Part shown: one piece after another, positions 23,295 to 35,573 of the stretch
How positions within the stretch are numbered: position 1 is the first letter of the stretch
Layout of the letters: every line of letters starts with the position of its first letter
Program-made: the position numbers and the translations under genes
Source of the DNA: Dastarcus helophoroides
Taxonomy: Eukaryota > Arthropoda > Insecta > Coleoptera > Bothrideridae
DNA: 64,000 bases
Assembly: GCA_028583605.1 (NCBI GenBank)
Contig: CM053333.1
Location: 8,140,638-8,204,637, forward strand
Direction: 5' to 3'
The notes under the pieces: model-generated
The model's input: the letters and a program-made list of their open reading frames with translations, nothing else
Told to the model about the DNA's origin: nothing
Database searches by the model: none

Positions 23295-24511
23295 TCAAGG
23301 AATCTGATTCAACTCAATAATTTTTTTCAATAAATGTTCAAAATGTTGTCCATTTACTAACTGACAATACCCTAAACGGAACTGAAACTCGTTTTGAACA
23401 TTTCTAATTATTTCGGAGGAAATTAGTCCACACTCCGGTCTTATTCGTCCTTTCAACTCCTCAATATTTGCAGGTTTGGTCTTAAAAACTTTGCTCTTCA
23501 AATACCCCCATTAGAAATAGTCCATAGGTATTAAGTCCGGAGACCTGGATGGCTTTTCAAAAGGTTCTCTTCTACCAAGCCATCTGCCTGGAAGTACATC
23601 ATCTAGATACTCACAGGCAGGTCTTGCAAAATGCGGAGGGGCGCCGTCTTGTTGAAACCAGATGTTTCCATTTGGGACATCAGCTTTGACTGGATCAAGA
23701 AACAAAATATCTAAATCAGTAATTAGCTCTTCCTGCAAGAATTCTAAATATTCTGCCCCATTGAGATTTCCTTGGAAGAAAATTGGTTCGAGCACCAACA
23801 ATCCCTGTCCAAACATTGACCTTCTCTGGATGTTGAGTGCGGCCTTCCCTCATCTAGTGTGGGTTGTTGTCTGCGCAGTAACGATAATTTTGATGATTTA
23901 GCTCACTATTCAACGTAAACGTTTATTCATCTAAAAACAGGATATTTTCTATGCCTAGAACATTTCTGTCCAGTAGATCTATCCTTTGTTCGCAAAACTG
24001 GAGTCTTCTATCTGGACCATCTAAGAGTCCATGGAGGATTATCATTATACAAGAATGAAATTTTTGCATTTTCAGAATTCTTGCAACTGAAGACTGGCTA
24101 ATTTCGAGTTCCCTACCTATCTGACTAGTGGGGACATGAGGATTTTCTTGGACAGATTAATTTTGACATCTTCATTGAGCGCATTCTGACAGGGATTACT
24201 TGTTTTTTTAAATGCCCATTTTCCCGAAACTGTTTTTCAATCTTGCTTACGGTACTTTGCAATATGGGTGGTAAATCAGGATACTTCTCTCTGAATAAAC
24301 GAATAACTTCATTTTGTGTTCTTGTTCTATTTTCGTAGCCAATCATTATTAAAATATCAATCTTGTTCAGTTCAGTACGGCATTTTGGTCGATTTTTTAA
24401 TAAATGGTGTTCCTCACTAAACGACAAACTAATAGCCTCTTCGATCAATACGATACTACTCTTCTTATTTGTTTTTATTAACCTTTTTATAAGATTGCGA
24501 TAAGACGTCAA
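23295..24511 (-). pseudogene. Transposase of long-TIR element, copy 2
   Basis: On the minus strand an N-terminal helix-turn-helix (24511-24125) is followed by the catalytic region (23816-23511) with NIWFQQDGAPPHFA and SRSPDLIPMDYF, and a C-terminal part (23501-23295) with FRLGYCQLVNGQHF. The parts are in different frames and the first catalytic region is disrupted. The C-terminus is better preserved than in copy 1. Confidence 0.82.
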
Positions 24512-24874
24512 CCCAGTTAGACAAAAAATGTCAAACGAATACCTTCTGATACAAGATTTTTAAACTTTATGAAAATTGTGTATTTTTCGAATTAGTTAAT
24601 AAATTTGTAAATATCTTTTAAATGATACAGAATAAAAAATTGAAATTTGGTACCTATATGTAACTTGATATAACCTTCAAGAATAGTCAAGAAAAAAATA
24701 GGGTTGCTATTTAAAAAAATTGTCAAAGACGTCATCTCTTAAATTTGGGACATTCTCTATAAAATTTTCCTACATTAAAAAGGTGGCAAATTAAAATATT
24801 AATCAACGTGTCCGAGCATATTTCCAAAAAACAACTGTCTTTGATTTACTGAATTTATTCCAAGTTACAGACTA

Positions 24875-25628
24875 GCGCTGTATAAGATACGACTATAACA
24901 AAACAGAACAATTAAAAAAAGTTACAAAGGAGAAGCCTTTTAAAACCAACTAACGAATTTCTTTACAAGTTAACATTGAAAGAAATGTGAAATATGAAAA
25001 TTTGTCGTATTTCTTGCCGTAAAATGCGACAAGCCACAATACTATATTATACACGGCACGATAATCTAATCGTCTCTCAGCGGTTTGGAAGTTTAATCCC
25101 AAATTGCTCTTAATTTTTCCAATACATAAGCGTACAACTTTTGACACCGGAGAATTTCTCGGCACTTACCATTATTAAAATTAATTCTATAGGAAATGGG
25201 ACCTATTTAATATGAAATAATATACCCCTAATTAGGCCTATTGTTGTTACACCATTAATATTCTTTATAGCGAAATTGATACGCTCATTAATAATTAAAA
25301 AAACTCGATGGAACCTCTAATGCGGTTTTGATCACTGGGGGAATATCCTGAACCTATATTAAGAGGTGATCGGTTACAAATAAGATTACAACAAGGAATA
25401 TTATTTATATTCAACATTTAAGTAGGTAGAATGTAGCACATTTTAATTAAATTTTGCAACTACAGTAACCTAGCAGTATGCAGTATGCGCTCATAAAGTT
25501 TTGTAACCTTCTTTTCCTAATGCAATTTTGACGTTTTAATGACAATCTTAAAATATTTGCTGCTTTATCTCGTAAAAGAAATTATACCGTCGGCGTTGGC
25601 CCAAATGTGCGCTTAAGGTTGTACAATC
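24875..25628. other. Intron sequence, no gene seen
   Basis: AT-rich sequence without the pseudo-satellite vocabulary and without a recognisable element or exon. Confidence 0.4.
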
Positions 25629-25906
25629 TGAATTCTAATGCACAGAATAGGTTTAAATAAATATTCATTCAATTTCAATCTGATAAATATCAGCTTGAAT
25701 CTTCTGAAACCAAAGATGAGTTTCAGTGTCGATAGATGTCGTCAATTTGGCATACCCTCTCCGTTCGAAAGTATACACTATAAAATTACAAATGTTCCCA
25801 AATGTATAGCCACTGACGAAATCTAAGATCGAAACCGGTCTTTGCTTCCCAAACTCTGAATCTAATAAACGTTCAAACCTATTACTCTGGACATTAGAAT
25901 TAGTTC
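25629..25906 (+). mobile_element. Ribozyme-core repeat family P3, copy with inverted ends
   Basis: AATTCTAATGCACAGAATAG at the left is mirrored by the reverse complement of the right end (AATTCTAATGTCCAGAGTAA). Inside, CTGACGA at 25814-25820 is followed by a short stem, CGAAACCGGTC, then a CCCAAACTCTGAATCT stretch. The same sequence occurs in tandem on the minus strand at 29885-30640. The core resembles a hammerhead (see 30303-30359). Its assignment to Penelope-like elements is inference. Confidence 0.6.
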
Positions 25907-27533
25907 TTTGGGCTTTCTCAGAGTGATCGTTTCTGCTAAACCTGAGTGAGTTAACTGTGGTGGTTCAGCTATCTATGATCTACTACACATGTTTCATCAC
26001 ATATTGATTCCGTTGCCGTTTTAAGTTAATTGAAATTTAATGTAGAAATTATTACATGTGTAATTTCTACGCATCGCTGTTTGTCATGTATATCCTAAAG
26101 GAAAACATATACCTGCATATTGATTTCACATTCAAATGAAATTTAAATCTACGAACTCTTTGAAATTATTTTGGGATACATTTCGCGAGCAAGTCTGAAT
26201 GTTCAAAACGGAGTGAAGGCATTATCGACGCTTGATGGAGCCGCCCTACATGTGGAAGATCCTCAAATGGAATACATAAAATTATGTTGAATGGTTTAGA
26301 TAACTACCGCTCTCTATTTAAATGGATGCAATAAAGAAATTTTGTGATTATTTAAAAATATTACCCATTCAAATTAGAAAAACATCAAAAATTAAACAAC
26401 TGAAATAAACACCTGAAAATCAAATGAATTCAATTAACGATAAATATTCAGATTATGTTAATAACGGAATGCTTACAATTTAATACATAATTTTTGCCCA
26501 AATTTGCGAGCGTTATTTACATTCGTTCTACCCCTTTAATGATTGAGTATACGGCAAACAAAATTATTTGCCCTAAAGGGATAAAGGCTTTTAAGGTTTA
26601 GTTGCATTAAAAAAAAGCTATTAAGCAGTTTTCTCGTGAAAAATAGCCCTCCTTTTATATCCAAGATAATAGGGGTGTACGCCGGAATCTGCTGAACTTG
26701 TTACATTAAAAATTAAACGCCGAGTATTTTTCATGAATAGAATTGTACACGATTGCCAATCGATAACATTAATACATAAAAATTAAATTATGTGACCTTT
26801 GAAACCGCTATACTGTGATTTGTCATATTATTAACATAAAAATAAAAACATTACTATGTACCGTTTTTATTTTTGAATTATACACAGATAAAATTAAATT
26901 TTCGGAAGAGCGTGACATTTTACAATCGAAAATGTTTAGATAAACTGATTTCGTTCTTATCGAGAAGTTTCTGAAATCATAATCCCCCCAAGATGTAAAA
27001 ATGGGATTTAAATTTCAGAAAACTTCCCGAGGCTTATCTCTTATTTCGAAATATACATTTATGTAGTAATTATGCACCCTCTTTTAACAAGTTGTTTTAT
27101 CCCAAACTACTTACTTAATTCCTCGTTTATTCTGACACATTTCTTTCTTTCATCAACAAGAACTTGGTTTACATTTACAAAAAAATTATTATTTATATAT
27201 TCAGTTAGCGAAAGATCTTATTTGAGTCGTCTTTATTGTTAGGCGAATAACGTTATATTTCAGTTTGTGAAATGTTACGTCGTTTCTTATTTAATGTAAA
27301 CCGTGGTTTATCCGAATTAATTGTAACCAAGGGCAGTTCTCTTCATAAAAATGGAAAATATGCAACCATACCTGCAGAGTTGCATCCATGGTTTTATTTC
27401 ATTGTTCACATAATGTCTTACCAGCAGCTTAGCTAATCAATCAAAGGGCCCGCCGGTGTAAGAAAAAATCTCGGGCCCATCTAAACCGGTTCCATTTAAA
27501 TAAAAGTAATAATAATAACAATAGAAATAATGC
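25907..27533. other. Intron sequence, no gene seen
   Basis: About 1.6 kb of AT-rich, mostly non-repetitive sequence. No exon-like segment found. It is one of the few long stretches lacking transposon signals, so it could hold intronic regulatory DNA, but nothing specific is visible. Confidence 0.4.
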
Positions 27534-28560
27534 ATGGGAATTATAAACGACCCGACTTGAAGGGGTGGTTAGAAGAAGATGAAAGTGTTGAGCACGTGTT
27601 GTGTAGTGACACAAGCAAGTGCCGGCAGTGGCCGGCATTAGCTTCAATCAGAGGATCCACGCTGGGGGACTTCTGGCCTAGTGTGGTCAGTTTAAGAGAG
27701 GCGCATCCAAGGGAGGTTCCTCAGTTTCTCAACAAGGTTGGGTGGCTAAATGACGGAGATTGGCACAATGGGCCCGGAAAGGATGGCCTAAGTGCTGGCC
27801 TAAACTTTAGACAATCCACATCGAATCCACAATCCAGAATAGTAATAATGCCATATATTTTAAAAGCTAATTAAAAATTTCATAAATTCAGCTAAATATC
27901 TGAACATTTTGAATGAAATTTTGATGAAAAAGTTAAAAATTTCAACAACTTCTGCATTTAAGTTTTTACTGAAAATTTAATAATTAAAAGAATATTCATT
28001 AGTTTCAGTAACAATTCGTAAATTAACATGAAAGCTGGAAAAGCTGGAAAGCTGGAAACCTACGAAATTAGGAAAAAACTTTCATATTTCAATAAAATCT
28101 AACTACTTGACTAAAAATTTCAAAGGATCCACGCTGGGCGACTTCTGACCTAATGTGGCCTGTTTGAGAGAGGCGCATCCAAGAAACGTTCTTCAGTTTT
28201 TCAACAAGGTTGGGTGGCTGAATGAATAACCAAGGACACCTTAATTACGAGAATAGCACAATGGGCCTGGAAAGGGTGGCGTAAGTGCTGGCCTAAACTT
28301 TAGACAACCCACATTGAATCCAGAATTCAGAATAGTAATAATCCCATATATTTTAAAAGCTGTTCAAAAATTTCATAAATTCAGCTAAATATCTGAACAT
28401 TTTGAATGAAATTTTGATAAAAACGTTAAAAATTTTGATTGACAACTTCTGCATTCAAGTTTTTACTGAAAATTTAATAATTAAAAGAATATTCAATAGT
28501 TTCAGTAACAATTCGTAAAATTAGCATGAAAGCTGTAAACCTACGAAATTAGAAAAAAAA
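27534..28560 (+). repeat. LINE family A tail with flank, tandemly duplicated (472-bp step)
   Basis: A LINE A 3' fragment begins near GGGAATTATAAACGACCCG (27538). It codes a broken version of EEDESVEHVL...RGSTLGDFWPSV and ends at CCACATCGAATCCACAATCC. The part from GGATCCACGCTGGG (27653), together with about 290 bp of non-LINE flank (ATATCTGAACATTTTGAATG), is repeated starting at 28125. Because the duplicate includes the flank, this is a DNA-level tandem duplication and not a second retroposition. Confidence 0.85.
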
Positions 28561-28934
28561 ACATTTCATATTTCAATAAAAACGTGACAACTTGACTAAA
28601 AATTTTTACCGGAAAATTTACAGCTGTAATTCTGTGAATAACATTCACAGAGTATTCTAAGCTCCAAACTTATTAAAAAATTGACTTTTTAAGTTAGATT
28701 TCAAGGTTAATACAACATTTTTCGGAAGAAAAACTTAAAATTTCGACAATTTTTATAGAAAAAATAGGCTTCGGATAACAAATTTCCAATTGAAATTCAA
28801 AATTAATAGGTTAGGTCAAAATTTTGATAAATGAATGCAATATTTCTAGGATTTTTTTAAATCGACACTAAAAATATTAAGATATTTTTTGAATTTTTGA
28901 TTTAATGTTTATTAATTTTATTTAACATTAATTA
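28561..28934. repeat. AT-rich pseudo-satellite-like sequence
   Basis: Short AAATTTTGA/TTTCGA words, no gene. Confidence 0.4.
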
Positions 28935-28942
28935 ATCTGGTA

Positions 28943-29637
28943 TAGAGATGATTGATATTCATCGATGGTGAATGAACATCGATGTTTAGTGGAAAAACAT
29001 CGATGTTTTAATATCGATGTTAAGTTTTCGATAATATTGACACATCGATGTTATGAGAATAAAATCGGAACATCGATAACGATACACTCTAAGTCTAGGG
29101 CTAGGCCATCTAGCGTGATTAGGTGTAACAAATGTTGCTGATTAATGTTGTTATTAGTATTATTTCACCTTCACCCCATTAACACTAGATGTCGCTGATC
29201 GATTTAACCAAAATAAAACTAACAAAATAAAAAAACTGCCCATTTCAAGCCATGGTCCGTTTTTTTTCTTATCTAAGAATAAAGTGGGAGCGAGTGTTAG
29301 TAGAAGTTAATTTTTTTTTGTAATGAAACTTCGAAAACGATATAACAGGTATAGTAAATGTAATCTATATTGTACTCTATGTCTGTCCAGTAAATTCAAA
29401 CTTTTGCAGTAATGTAACCCAACAATTTACCATGAATTTGCTTACGTAGCTTACTACATGTATAACTTATAACGTTGATCAACGCTTATAATGAAATGGA
29501 TTGTTTTTTTTACCTAAAACATCGATGTTTTCGGGCATCGATTTTTTTCTTCCGATATTCATCGTACATCGATACTTTTGAACCGATGTTAATATTGATG
29601 TCAATATCGATGTTTTTCTAATATCGATCATCCCTAA
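28943..29637. mobile_element. hAT-type MITE with ATCGATGTT-rich subterminal repeats
   Basis: Ends TAGAGATGATTGATATT and, reverse complemented, TAGGGATGATCGATATT are flanked by an exact 8-bp duplication ATCTGGTA (28935-28942, 29638-29645), the hAT signature. Subterminal zones hold many copies of CATCGATGTT in both orientations. It is 695 bp long with no transposase, hence non-autonomous. Confidence 0.9.
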
Positions 29638-29884
29638 TCTGGTATTTTCGACTTTTAAACAAGATTTTCCTCGAGATTTCAATTTTAAAGTCAATATTCT
29701 ATTCTAAATCGATTCAAAATTTAGCTTACAAACTAAAAAATTTGAGGTACATTTTTTATTAGACGATTTTTTTCAAATTTGGACCAGCCTCTCAATCTTG
29801 AAATTTATTATAAAACATTATCGTATTCACCAATTTACTTTCTTTGAATTTGAAGGCAAATTTTAAGAACTCGAAATTCTAATG

Positions 29885-30639
29885 CACATTCCAATAGGTT
29901 TGAACGTTTATCAGTTTCAGAGTTTGAAACTGATTAGTCTGATCAGAGACAAGTTTCGATCTTATCAGATCTCGTCGGTTTAGTATATTCAACCCGAATA
30001 TATACCGACAAATGTTCCGGCAAGTATATACTATAGAATTACAAGAGGTCGTACCTGTGACTCCTAAATACCGCTACCTATTGGTCCATAGAGAAACCGT
30101 GGACAACTCAAGTGTCGTATGCAAGGAGAATGGAACATAGGCTACAGTATGCAAGCCCTCTAAGCATTTATAATGGAATCATAGGTAGCTGAACTACCAA
30201 CAGTTAAAACACAAACGCCTAGCGAAGCGGTTGCTCTCTAGGAAAATCCCAGAAGACAAGATTATGATGTACAGACCAATAGATTTGAACATTTATCAGA
30301 TTTATAGTTTGCAAATCAAGACAAGTTTCGATCTTATTAGATCTCGTCAGTCTACTATATTCAACCCGAATATGTACCGACAAATATTCCGGCAACTAGA
30401 TACTGTAGATTTACAAGACGTCGTCTAAGCGTGTATAGCGAATCCATATAATTTCTAGTCTTCTTGAGTGAATCATAGGTAGCTGAAGTACCAACAGTTG
30501 AAACACAAACGCCTAACAAAACGGTTGCGCTCTATAAAAATCCCAACGGACAAGATTCTAATGTACAAACCAATAAATTTTAACATTTATCAGATGCAGA
30601 GTTTGGAAACCAAAGACTGGTTTCAATCTTATTAGATAT

Positions 30640-30640
<1 letters not shown>
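29885..30640 (-). mobile_element. Ribozyme-core repeat family P3, tandem partial units
   Basis: Three direct units start at 29891, 30276 and 30570 (CCAATAGRTTTGAACRTTTATCAG-like), giving steps of 385 and 294 bp; the third is cut off at the (GA)n tract. On the minus strand, units 1 and 2 contain a hammerhead-like core: unit 2 is intact, unit 1 has C-to-T-type damage (CCGACGA). Unit 3 keeps only the GAAAC half. Tandem units each carrying a ribozyme core fit retrozyme or Penelope-like terminal-repeat arrays. Confidence 0.65.
30303..30359 (-). ncRNA. Candidate hammerhead ribozyme (P3 unit 2)
   Basis: On the minus strand CTGACGA (30350-30344) is followed directly by stem II GATCT (30343-30339), loop AATA, AGATC (30334-30330), then GAAA (30329-30326) and CTTGTC ending at 30320, the predicted cleavage position. 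This core and stem II are canonical. Stem I is weak: only two base pairs next to the core, then a 6-bp outer helix TATAGT/ACTATA. Other P3 copies do not conserve stem I, so activity is uncertain. Confidence 0.55.
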
Positions 30641-30712
<72 letters not shown>

Positions 30713-30723
30713 GAGGGAGAGAG
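30640..30723 (+). repeat. (GA)n microsatellite
   Basis: About 84 bp of nearly pure GA with a few GGA/AAAG interruptions, starting exactly where P3 unit 3 breaks off. Confidence 0.95.
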
Positions 30724-32725
30724 CATTTTTAAAAAAGTTCAAATTTTAAAAAAATAATTAAAATTTTGACGAAGCCCGAAATTTTCAAGGAAAGTAACCA
30801 TTTTGGAAAAGGGTGGAGGTTTCGAAAAAAATCAAAATATCCAAACTTACAAAAAAGGCAACATTTTGAAAATAAGTCAAAATTTTGAGAAAAGTTAGAC
30901 ATTTTATTTTTTTTTAGTAAAACGGACTGGTCCATGACATGTTTTATAAAAGGTGAAATTTTTGAAATTTAAAACTTTCAAAATAAGTCGAAATGATCAA
31001 AGAGAAAATTATCAAAAAAGTTGACATTTTCAGACTGCCAAGTTTGGAAAAAGATCCAGATCTGGTCAAAATTGATCAAATAGATCCTTATTTTAAAAAA
31101 AACCGAAATCATGAGGTTTAAACGTCAGGATTTCGAAAGTGTTAAGTTTTATTAAATTGCCACTTCCAATTTCAAATTGGTAAATTTGAAGTTCAGAACT
31201 TTCGAAATATGTCGGAAATGATGAAAGGGTCCAAATTTTCAAACGCGTTGTCATTTTCACACAGCTAGACTGTCAAAACTTTCAAAATAAGTCGAAATGA
31301 TCAAAAAGAAAATTATCAAAAAAGTTAACATTTTCAGACTGCCAAGTTTGGAAAAGCATCTAAATCTGGTCAAAATTTGACCAACCGATCCTTATTTTGA
31401 AAACAACCAAAATTATGAGGGTTGAACATCAGGCTTTGGAAAAAGTGGCAATTTTATAAAATTACCACTTCCCACTTTAAATTGGAAAATTTAAAATTCA
31501 GAACTTTCAAAATATGTCGGAAATGATGACAAGGTCCCAATTTTTAAACATGTTGTCATTTTCAGACAGTCCAGCTTTGGAAAAAGATCGATATTTAAGG
31601 AAATTTGTCAAATAAGTCATTATTTCAAAAAAAGCAAAATGATGAGAGTTGAAGCTCTCAAAATAAGTCAGTATTTGGGAAAAGTGGCAATTTTTATTAA
31701 AAATTGGACATTTTGAAATTCAAAACTTTCAAAATAAGTCGAAATAATCAAAAAGCCGAAATTTTAAACATGTTGTCATTTTTAGACTATCAAACTTTGA
31801 AAATTCGATCAAAATTTGGCAAATAAGTTGACAAGATTTTCCGAAAACTATCTAAAATTTCTTAGAAAAGTCTAAATATACACAAAAAACCCAAAATTTT
31901 AAAAAGTAGGCATTTTAAAAGTCAACATTTTGTAAAAATTTCATTTTCAAAATCAGGTGAATATTTGGAGAAAGGAGAGCGTGTCAAAATTATTAAAGAT
32001 AAGTGAAAATTTCGAAAAAGGTCGAAATTTTGAAAAAGTGCACATTTTAAAATAACGAAATTTTCAAATTAAGTTAAAATTTTCAAAATAAATCGAAATT
32101 ATTTTAAAAAATCTTCATCTAATATTGATTTCTTCAAAAATAGTCGACTAGTTTATATTTTTAGTCTTAATTTAAAAAAAGCAAAAGGAGACGAACTTGT
32201 CAGAAAAGTTGAAATTTCCAAAAATAAAGACAAGATTTTCCAAAAACTATCTAAAATTTCTTAGAAAAGTCTAAATATATAAAAAAGTCCAAACTTTTAA
32301 AAAGTGGGAATTTTAAAAGTCAACATTTTGTAAAAATTACATTTTCAAAATCAGGTGAAAATTTAAAGAAAGGAAAGCGTGTCGAAATTATTAAAGATAA
32401 GTAAAAATTTCAAAAAAGTTCGAAATTTTGAAAAAGTGGATATTTTAAAATAACGAAATTTTCAAAAGAAGCCAAAATTTTCAAAATAAATCGAAATTAT
32501 TTTAAAAAATTTTCATCTAATATTGATTTCTTTAAAAATAGTCGACTTTTTAAAAAAAATAAATATTCCAAAGGGGTCGAAGTTTTCAAAAAATTTTCAA
32601 CAACACTCCTAATTTTAAAAAAATTCAACAATTCACAAAAATGTCGAAATCTTGAGAGTCATTATTTTCAAAAAGCAAAATGTAAAAAATCTAAATTTTG
32701 AAATTAAGGATTTACAAAAAAATTG
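30724..32725. repeat. A-rich pseudo-satellite with internal duplications
   Basis: Degenerate AAAATTTTGAAAAAGTCG vocabulary. Larger blocks also recur: AAGTCGAAATGATCAAA (30985, 31290) with GACTGCCAAGTTTGGAAAA (31034, 31337), and CAAGATTTTCCGAAAACTAT versus CAAGATTTTCCAAAAACTAT (31829, 32230). Higher-order duplication of about 300-400 bp units is therefore still visible. No gene. Confidence 0.6.
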
Positions 32726-34127
32726 TTTTTTATAATTTTTTAATCGTCAGAACAAAAATCATAAAGTAAACCTTCTATTTTGGGTTTTGTCCATTTGTCA
32801 TTTGCACGAATAGAATAATGTAGGAACATGAGCGCACAATTAAAAAAGGACTTGGTACCCAAATACGTAGAAGGTAAGGGGCCTGGTTCCCTAGGCCTGA
32901 AAATGCTCTGGGCGAGAGTGATTGTTATGATTTACTAAATAACAAAATCGAGGATATTTTACATTACTAAATTTGACACATCAAAACAACGAATGCATAA
33001 TATTATTTATATTATAAATTTAATAATCTGACTGGTGAAATGCGACATGCATTAGATATTAGAGTATTGGACGAAGGATAAATTTGGAACATTTTCGTAA
33101 AATATTTGCACAAACGATGTATCGAAGTAAGAAAAATGACAAGTAAGATTACATGGAAACTTTATTCCCTTTTCCTGCTTAGAAATAGGAACAATTTTAA
33201 AAACCCTAAAAGCATCACCTCGCTTTTCTGTTCGCGTCTTTGTCGAATGTTTATCAATATTTCAAACATACTGCCGAAGTGATACCTTTTCAAAAACACC
33301 CTTGCATAAACTCGCTAAAGTAACATCGGATTTTCAGGGGATCTAATTTTTTTGCTTTGGAGAATAATGCAAACCTAGATCGCTGTGATATTTTTAGTAC
33401 TCAATATGTATTGAAGGAAATCTTTTTTTATTATTATTATTTGCAGAAAGTTCGACATATAATTAATATAAAATGTGATCAGTCAGTGTCTTGATTTAGG
33501 AATATAGAAAATTAAAACAAAGATATCTTCTTTTTTTTATTTTTTGAGTCGTCCTTATTGACTCGCCCTGAATTACATTTTTTTATGTTAGTTTAACGAG
33601 TACAATTTGTAAGATATTTAAATTTAAATATTTAAAAACTGGGCTCGTTTAGCTAAAATGAATAAAATTATGTAAAATTATCCTTATTAAACATAATATT
33701 TGCTTTAGATAATTAATTATTGGGCCAACACTCGAATAATGAGATATAGTAAGGTAATATTACAAACTAGTTGGCTAGATACTCCTCAGCCTTGCATAAA
33801 TATGTTACCACAAACTCTGAAACAGTGAGCACGAGATTTATCGAAGCAAAGTAAGTAACCGCAGAAGCAACAAACTACAACTACTATTGCTTCGTCCTAA
33901 GATTGCCATTACGTCACAAGGATGAAGTAAAATTAAAAATCTGGATCAATTTAGTAACTCCTGACCCACCAAGAAAACTTCTATACTGCGCTAAGAGGTA
34001 AATATAAAACCGAATATTCAAGATTGATTTCGAAGTAATGTTTTAAAATTATGTGTCAATATGTAATTAAAACACAGCAGGATTTGATGTTAATTTCTCA
34101 ATTTCTCAAAAACAACTGTTTTTATGA
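32726..34127. other. Intron sequence, no gene seen
   Basis: AT-rich, largely free of the pseudo-satellite words. Nothing exon-like recognised. Confidence 0.35.
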
Positions 34128-34135
34128 CAAACGTT

Positions 34136-34312
34136 TATGTTGGTGGACTGGTCCTTGGTTATCTTCAAAAATTGACATATAAATCTCGTCAAGAAAGACT
34201 AAAGAGATGTATCTCTCTGAAGATGAGAGCTTGGCTATCGAAACGCGTTAAAGCAACTGTTGTTGTGTTTTTTAATCTTTCTTGGTTACAGAGGGGACAA
34301 GATTTATATATC
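34136..34312 (+). mobile_element. Penelope-like terminus family P2, copy 1
   Basis: The copy contains GGACTGGTCCTTGGTTATCT, CTCTCTGAAGATGAGAGC, TATCGAAACGCGTTAAAGC and the tail TTTAATCTTTCTTGGTTACA to GGGACAAGATTT. An 8-bp duplication CAAACGTT flanks it (34128-34135, 34313-34320). It carries a hammerhead-like core: CTGAAGA, AGC-TTG-GCT stem, GAAAC and GCGTT. Confidence 0.75.
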
Positions 34313-34320
34313 AAACGTTA

Positions 34321-35573
34321 ATAAATATCCTGAGAAAACACTAAATATCACAAAAACGAAATGGCAACAGATGCCAAATATAACTAACAGATTTTCTGTG
34401 TCAAATTCAAATTATACTACACTGATCAAATTAATACAGTTAATTCCAGACAAACGCCTACTAGTCCCTGCATGCTATCTACTTAATTCCTTAATGAAAT
34501 ATCAATGGAAACATTAGTCCGTGATACATTCAGATTCAGATGGTTGAAGGCATCTGAAATTTAATTCATCTCTTTCTATGATCAACTAATATTAATTCAG
34601 TTGCCTGTGATGTCACTACAAATTCGTGACGCAATGGCAATCTTAAAGCGAAACAATAGTACATATGTAAATATGTAAGTAGTAATTTCTTTATTTCATT
34701 AATCATTAACAGCAACAAGCCATCTGAAAAGAGTCCATTATCAAATTATAATTTCGTTTTTATATCCATAAAACGTAGTATTTGTTCTTATACTTTTATA
34801 GGATATTATTAACGTTTATTTTAGATTTCCAACGTGAATAATTACTAAGAGGAAGAAGACGTGTTTAAAAATAAAGTAAAAATCTTTAAAGAGATTATAT
34901 TTAGTTTAGAAGTACATGTAGAGATAATTGCGCTCACCCTAAAGAGAGAAAATTTTAATTTTCGCGGAAAGACTTATATTACGCGAAAGCTTTCTTGAAA
35001 ATATTTTTAGTCCTCTCAATTAATCTTGCAAATTAGCTTTTATTAATTTTATCGGTGTAAAAACGAGGTAAAACACTTTTTTCACGCCACACCCAGTCCT
35101 GAAAAACTTGAAATTGTAACCAGGGCTTCGAACCGGAACTGAACTGAAAACCGAAAACCGAAGAAAAACTTATTTTTCTCTGAACGAAAACCGGAACTCA
35201 AGTGACAAAAATATCGGTTTATTTTGGTTTGGTGCAAGGTCGAAATGTCCACGTTAACAGAATCTTATTCCCCACTTTAATTTTAATTTTACACTAAAAA
35301 TCTTGAATGCAACCTGAAATTTTTACTTCCTTATTATTATAATTATTGTATTTTACACATCTTCCAAGGTTATTTTTTTGAAATTTTAATATTTTTTGTT
35401 AAACTGCGAATTTGAACTTGCCACTATTTTTATTTTGTCTTCCAAAATTTCCGCTTTAAATTTAAATTTAATTGAAAATTAAAATTTGAATTTTGATTTT
35501 TTCTAAAAATGTTGATATTCCTTTTTGGATTTGGACACATTTATTATTAGGATTTAAATCAAAGTTACTGAGA
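34321..35573. other. Intron sequence, no gene seen
   Basis: AT-rich; from about 35280 pseudo-satellite words return. Repetitive AACCGAAAACCGAAGAAAAAC and ACGAAAACCGGAACTC occur at 35130-35195. No exon seen. Confidence 0.35.

Larger units (their letters stand above)
22923..24872 (-). mobile_element. Long-TIR Tc1/mariner-superfamily element, copy 2
   Basis: Ends GTCTGTAACTTTGAATAATT and (reverse) GTCTGTAACTTGGAATAAAT have TA on both sides. It lies in opposite orientation to copy 1. It carries the 75-bp insertion at 23189-23263. Confidence 0.87.
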
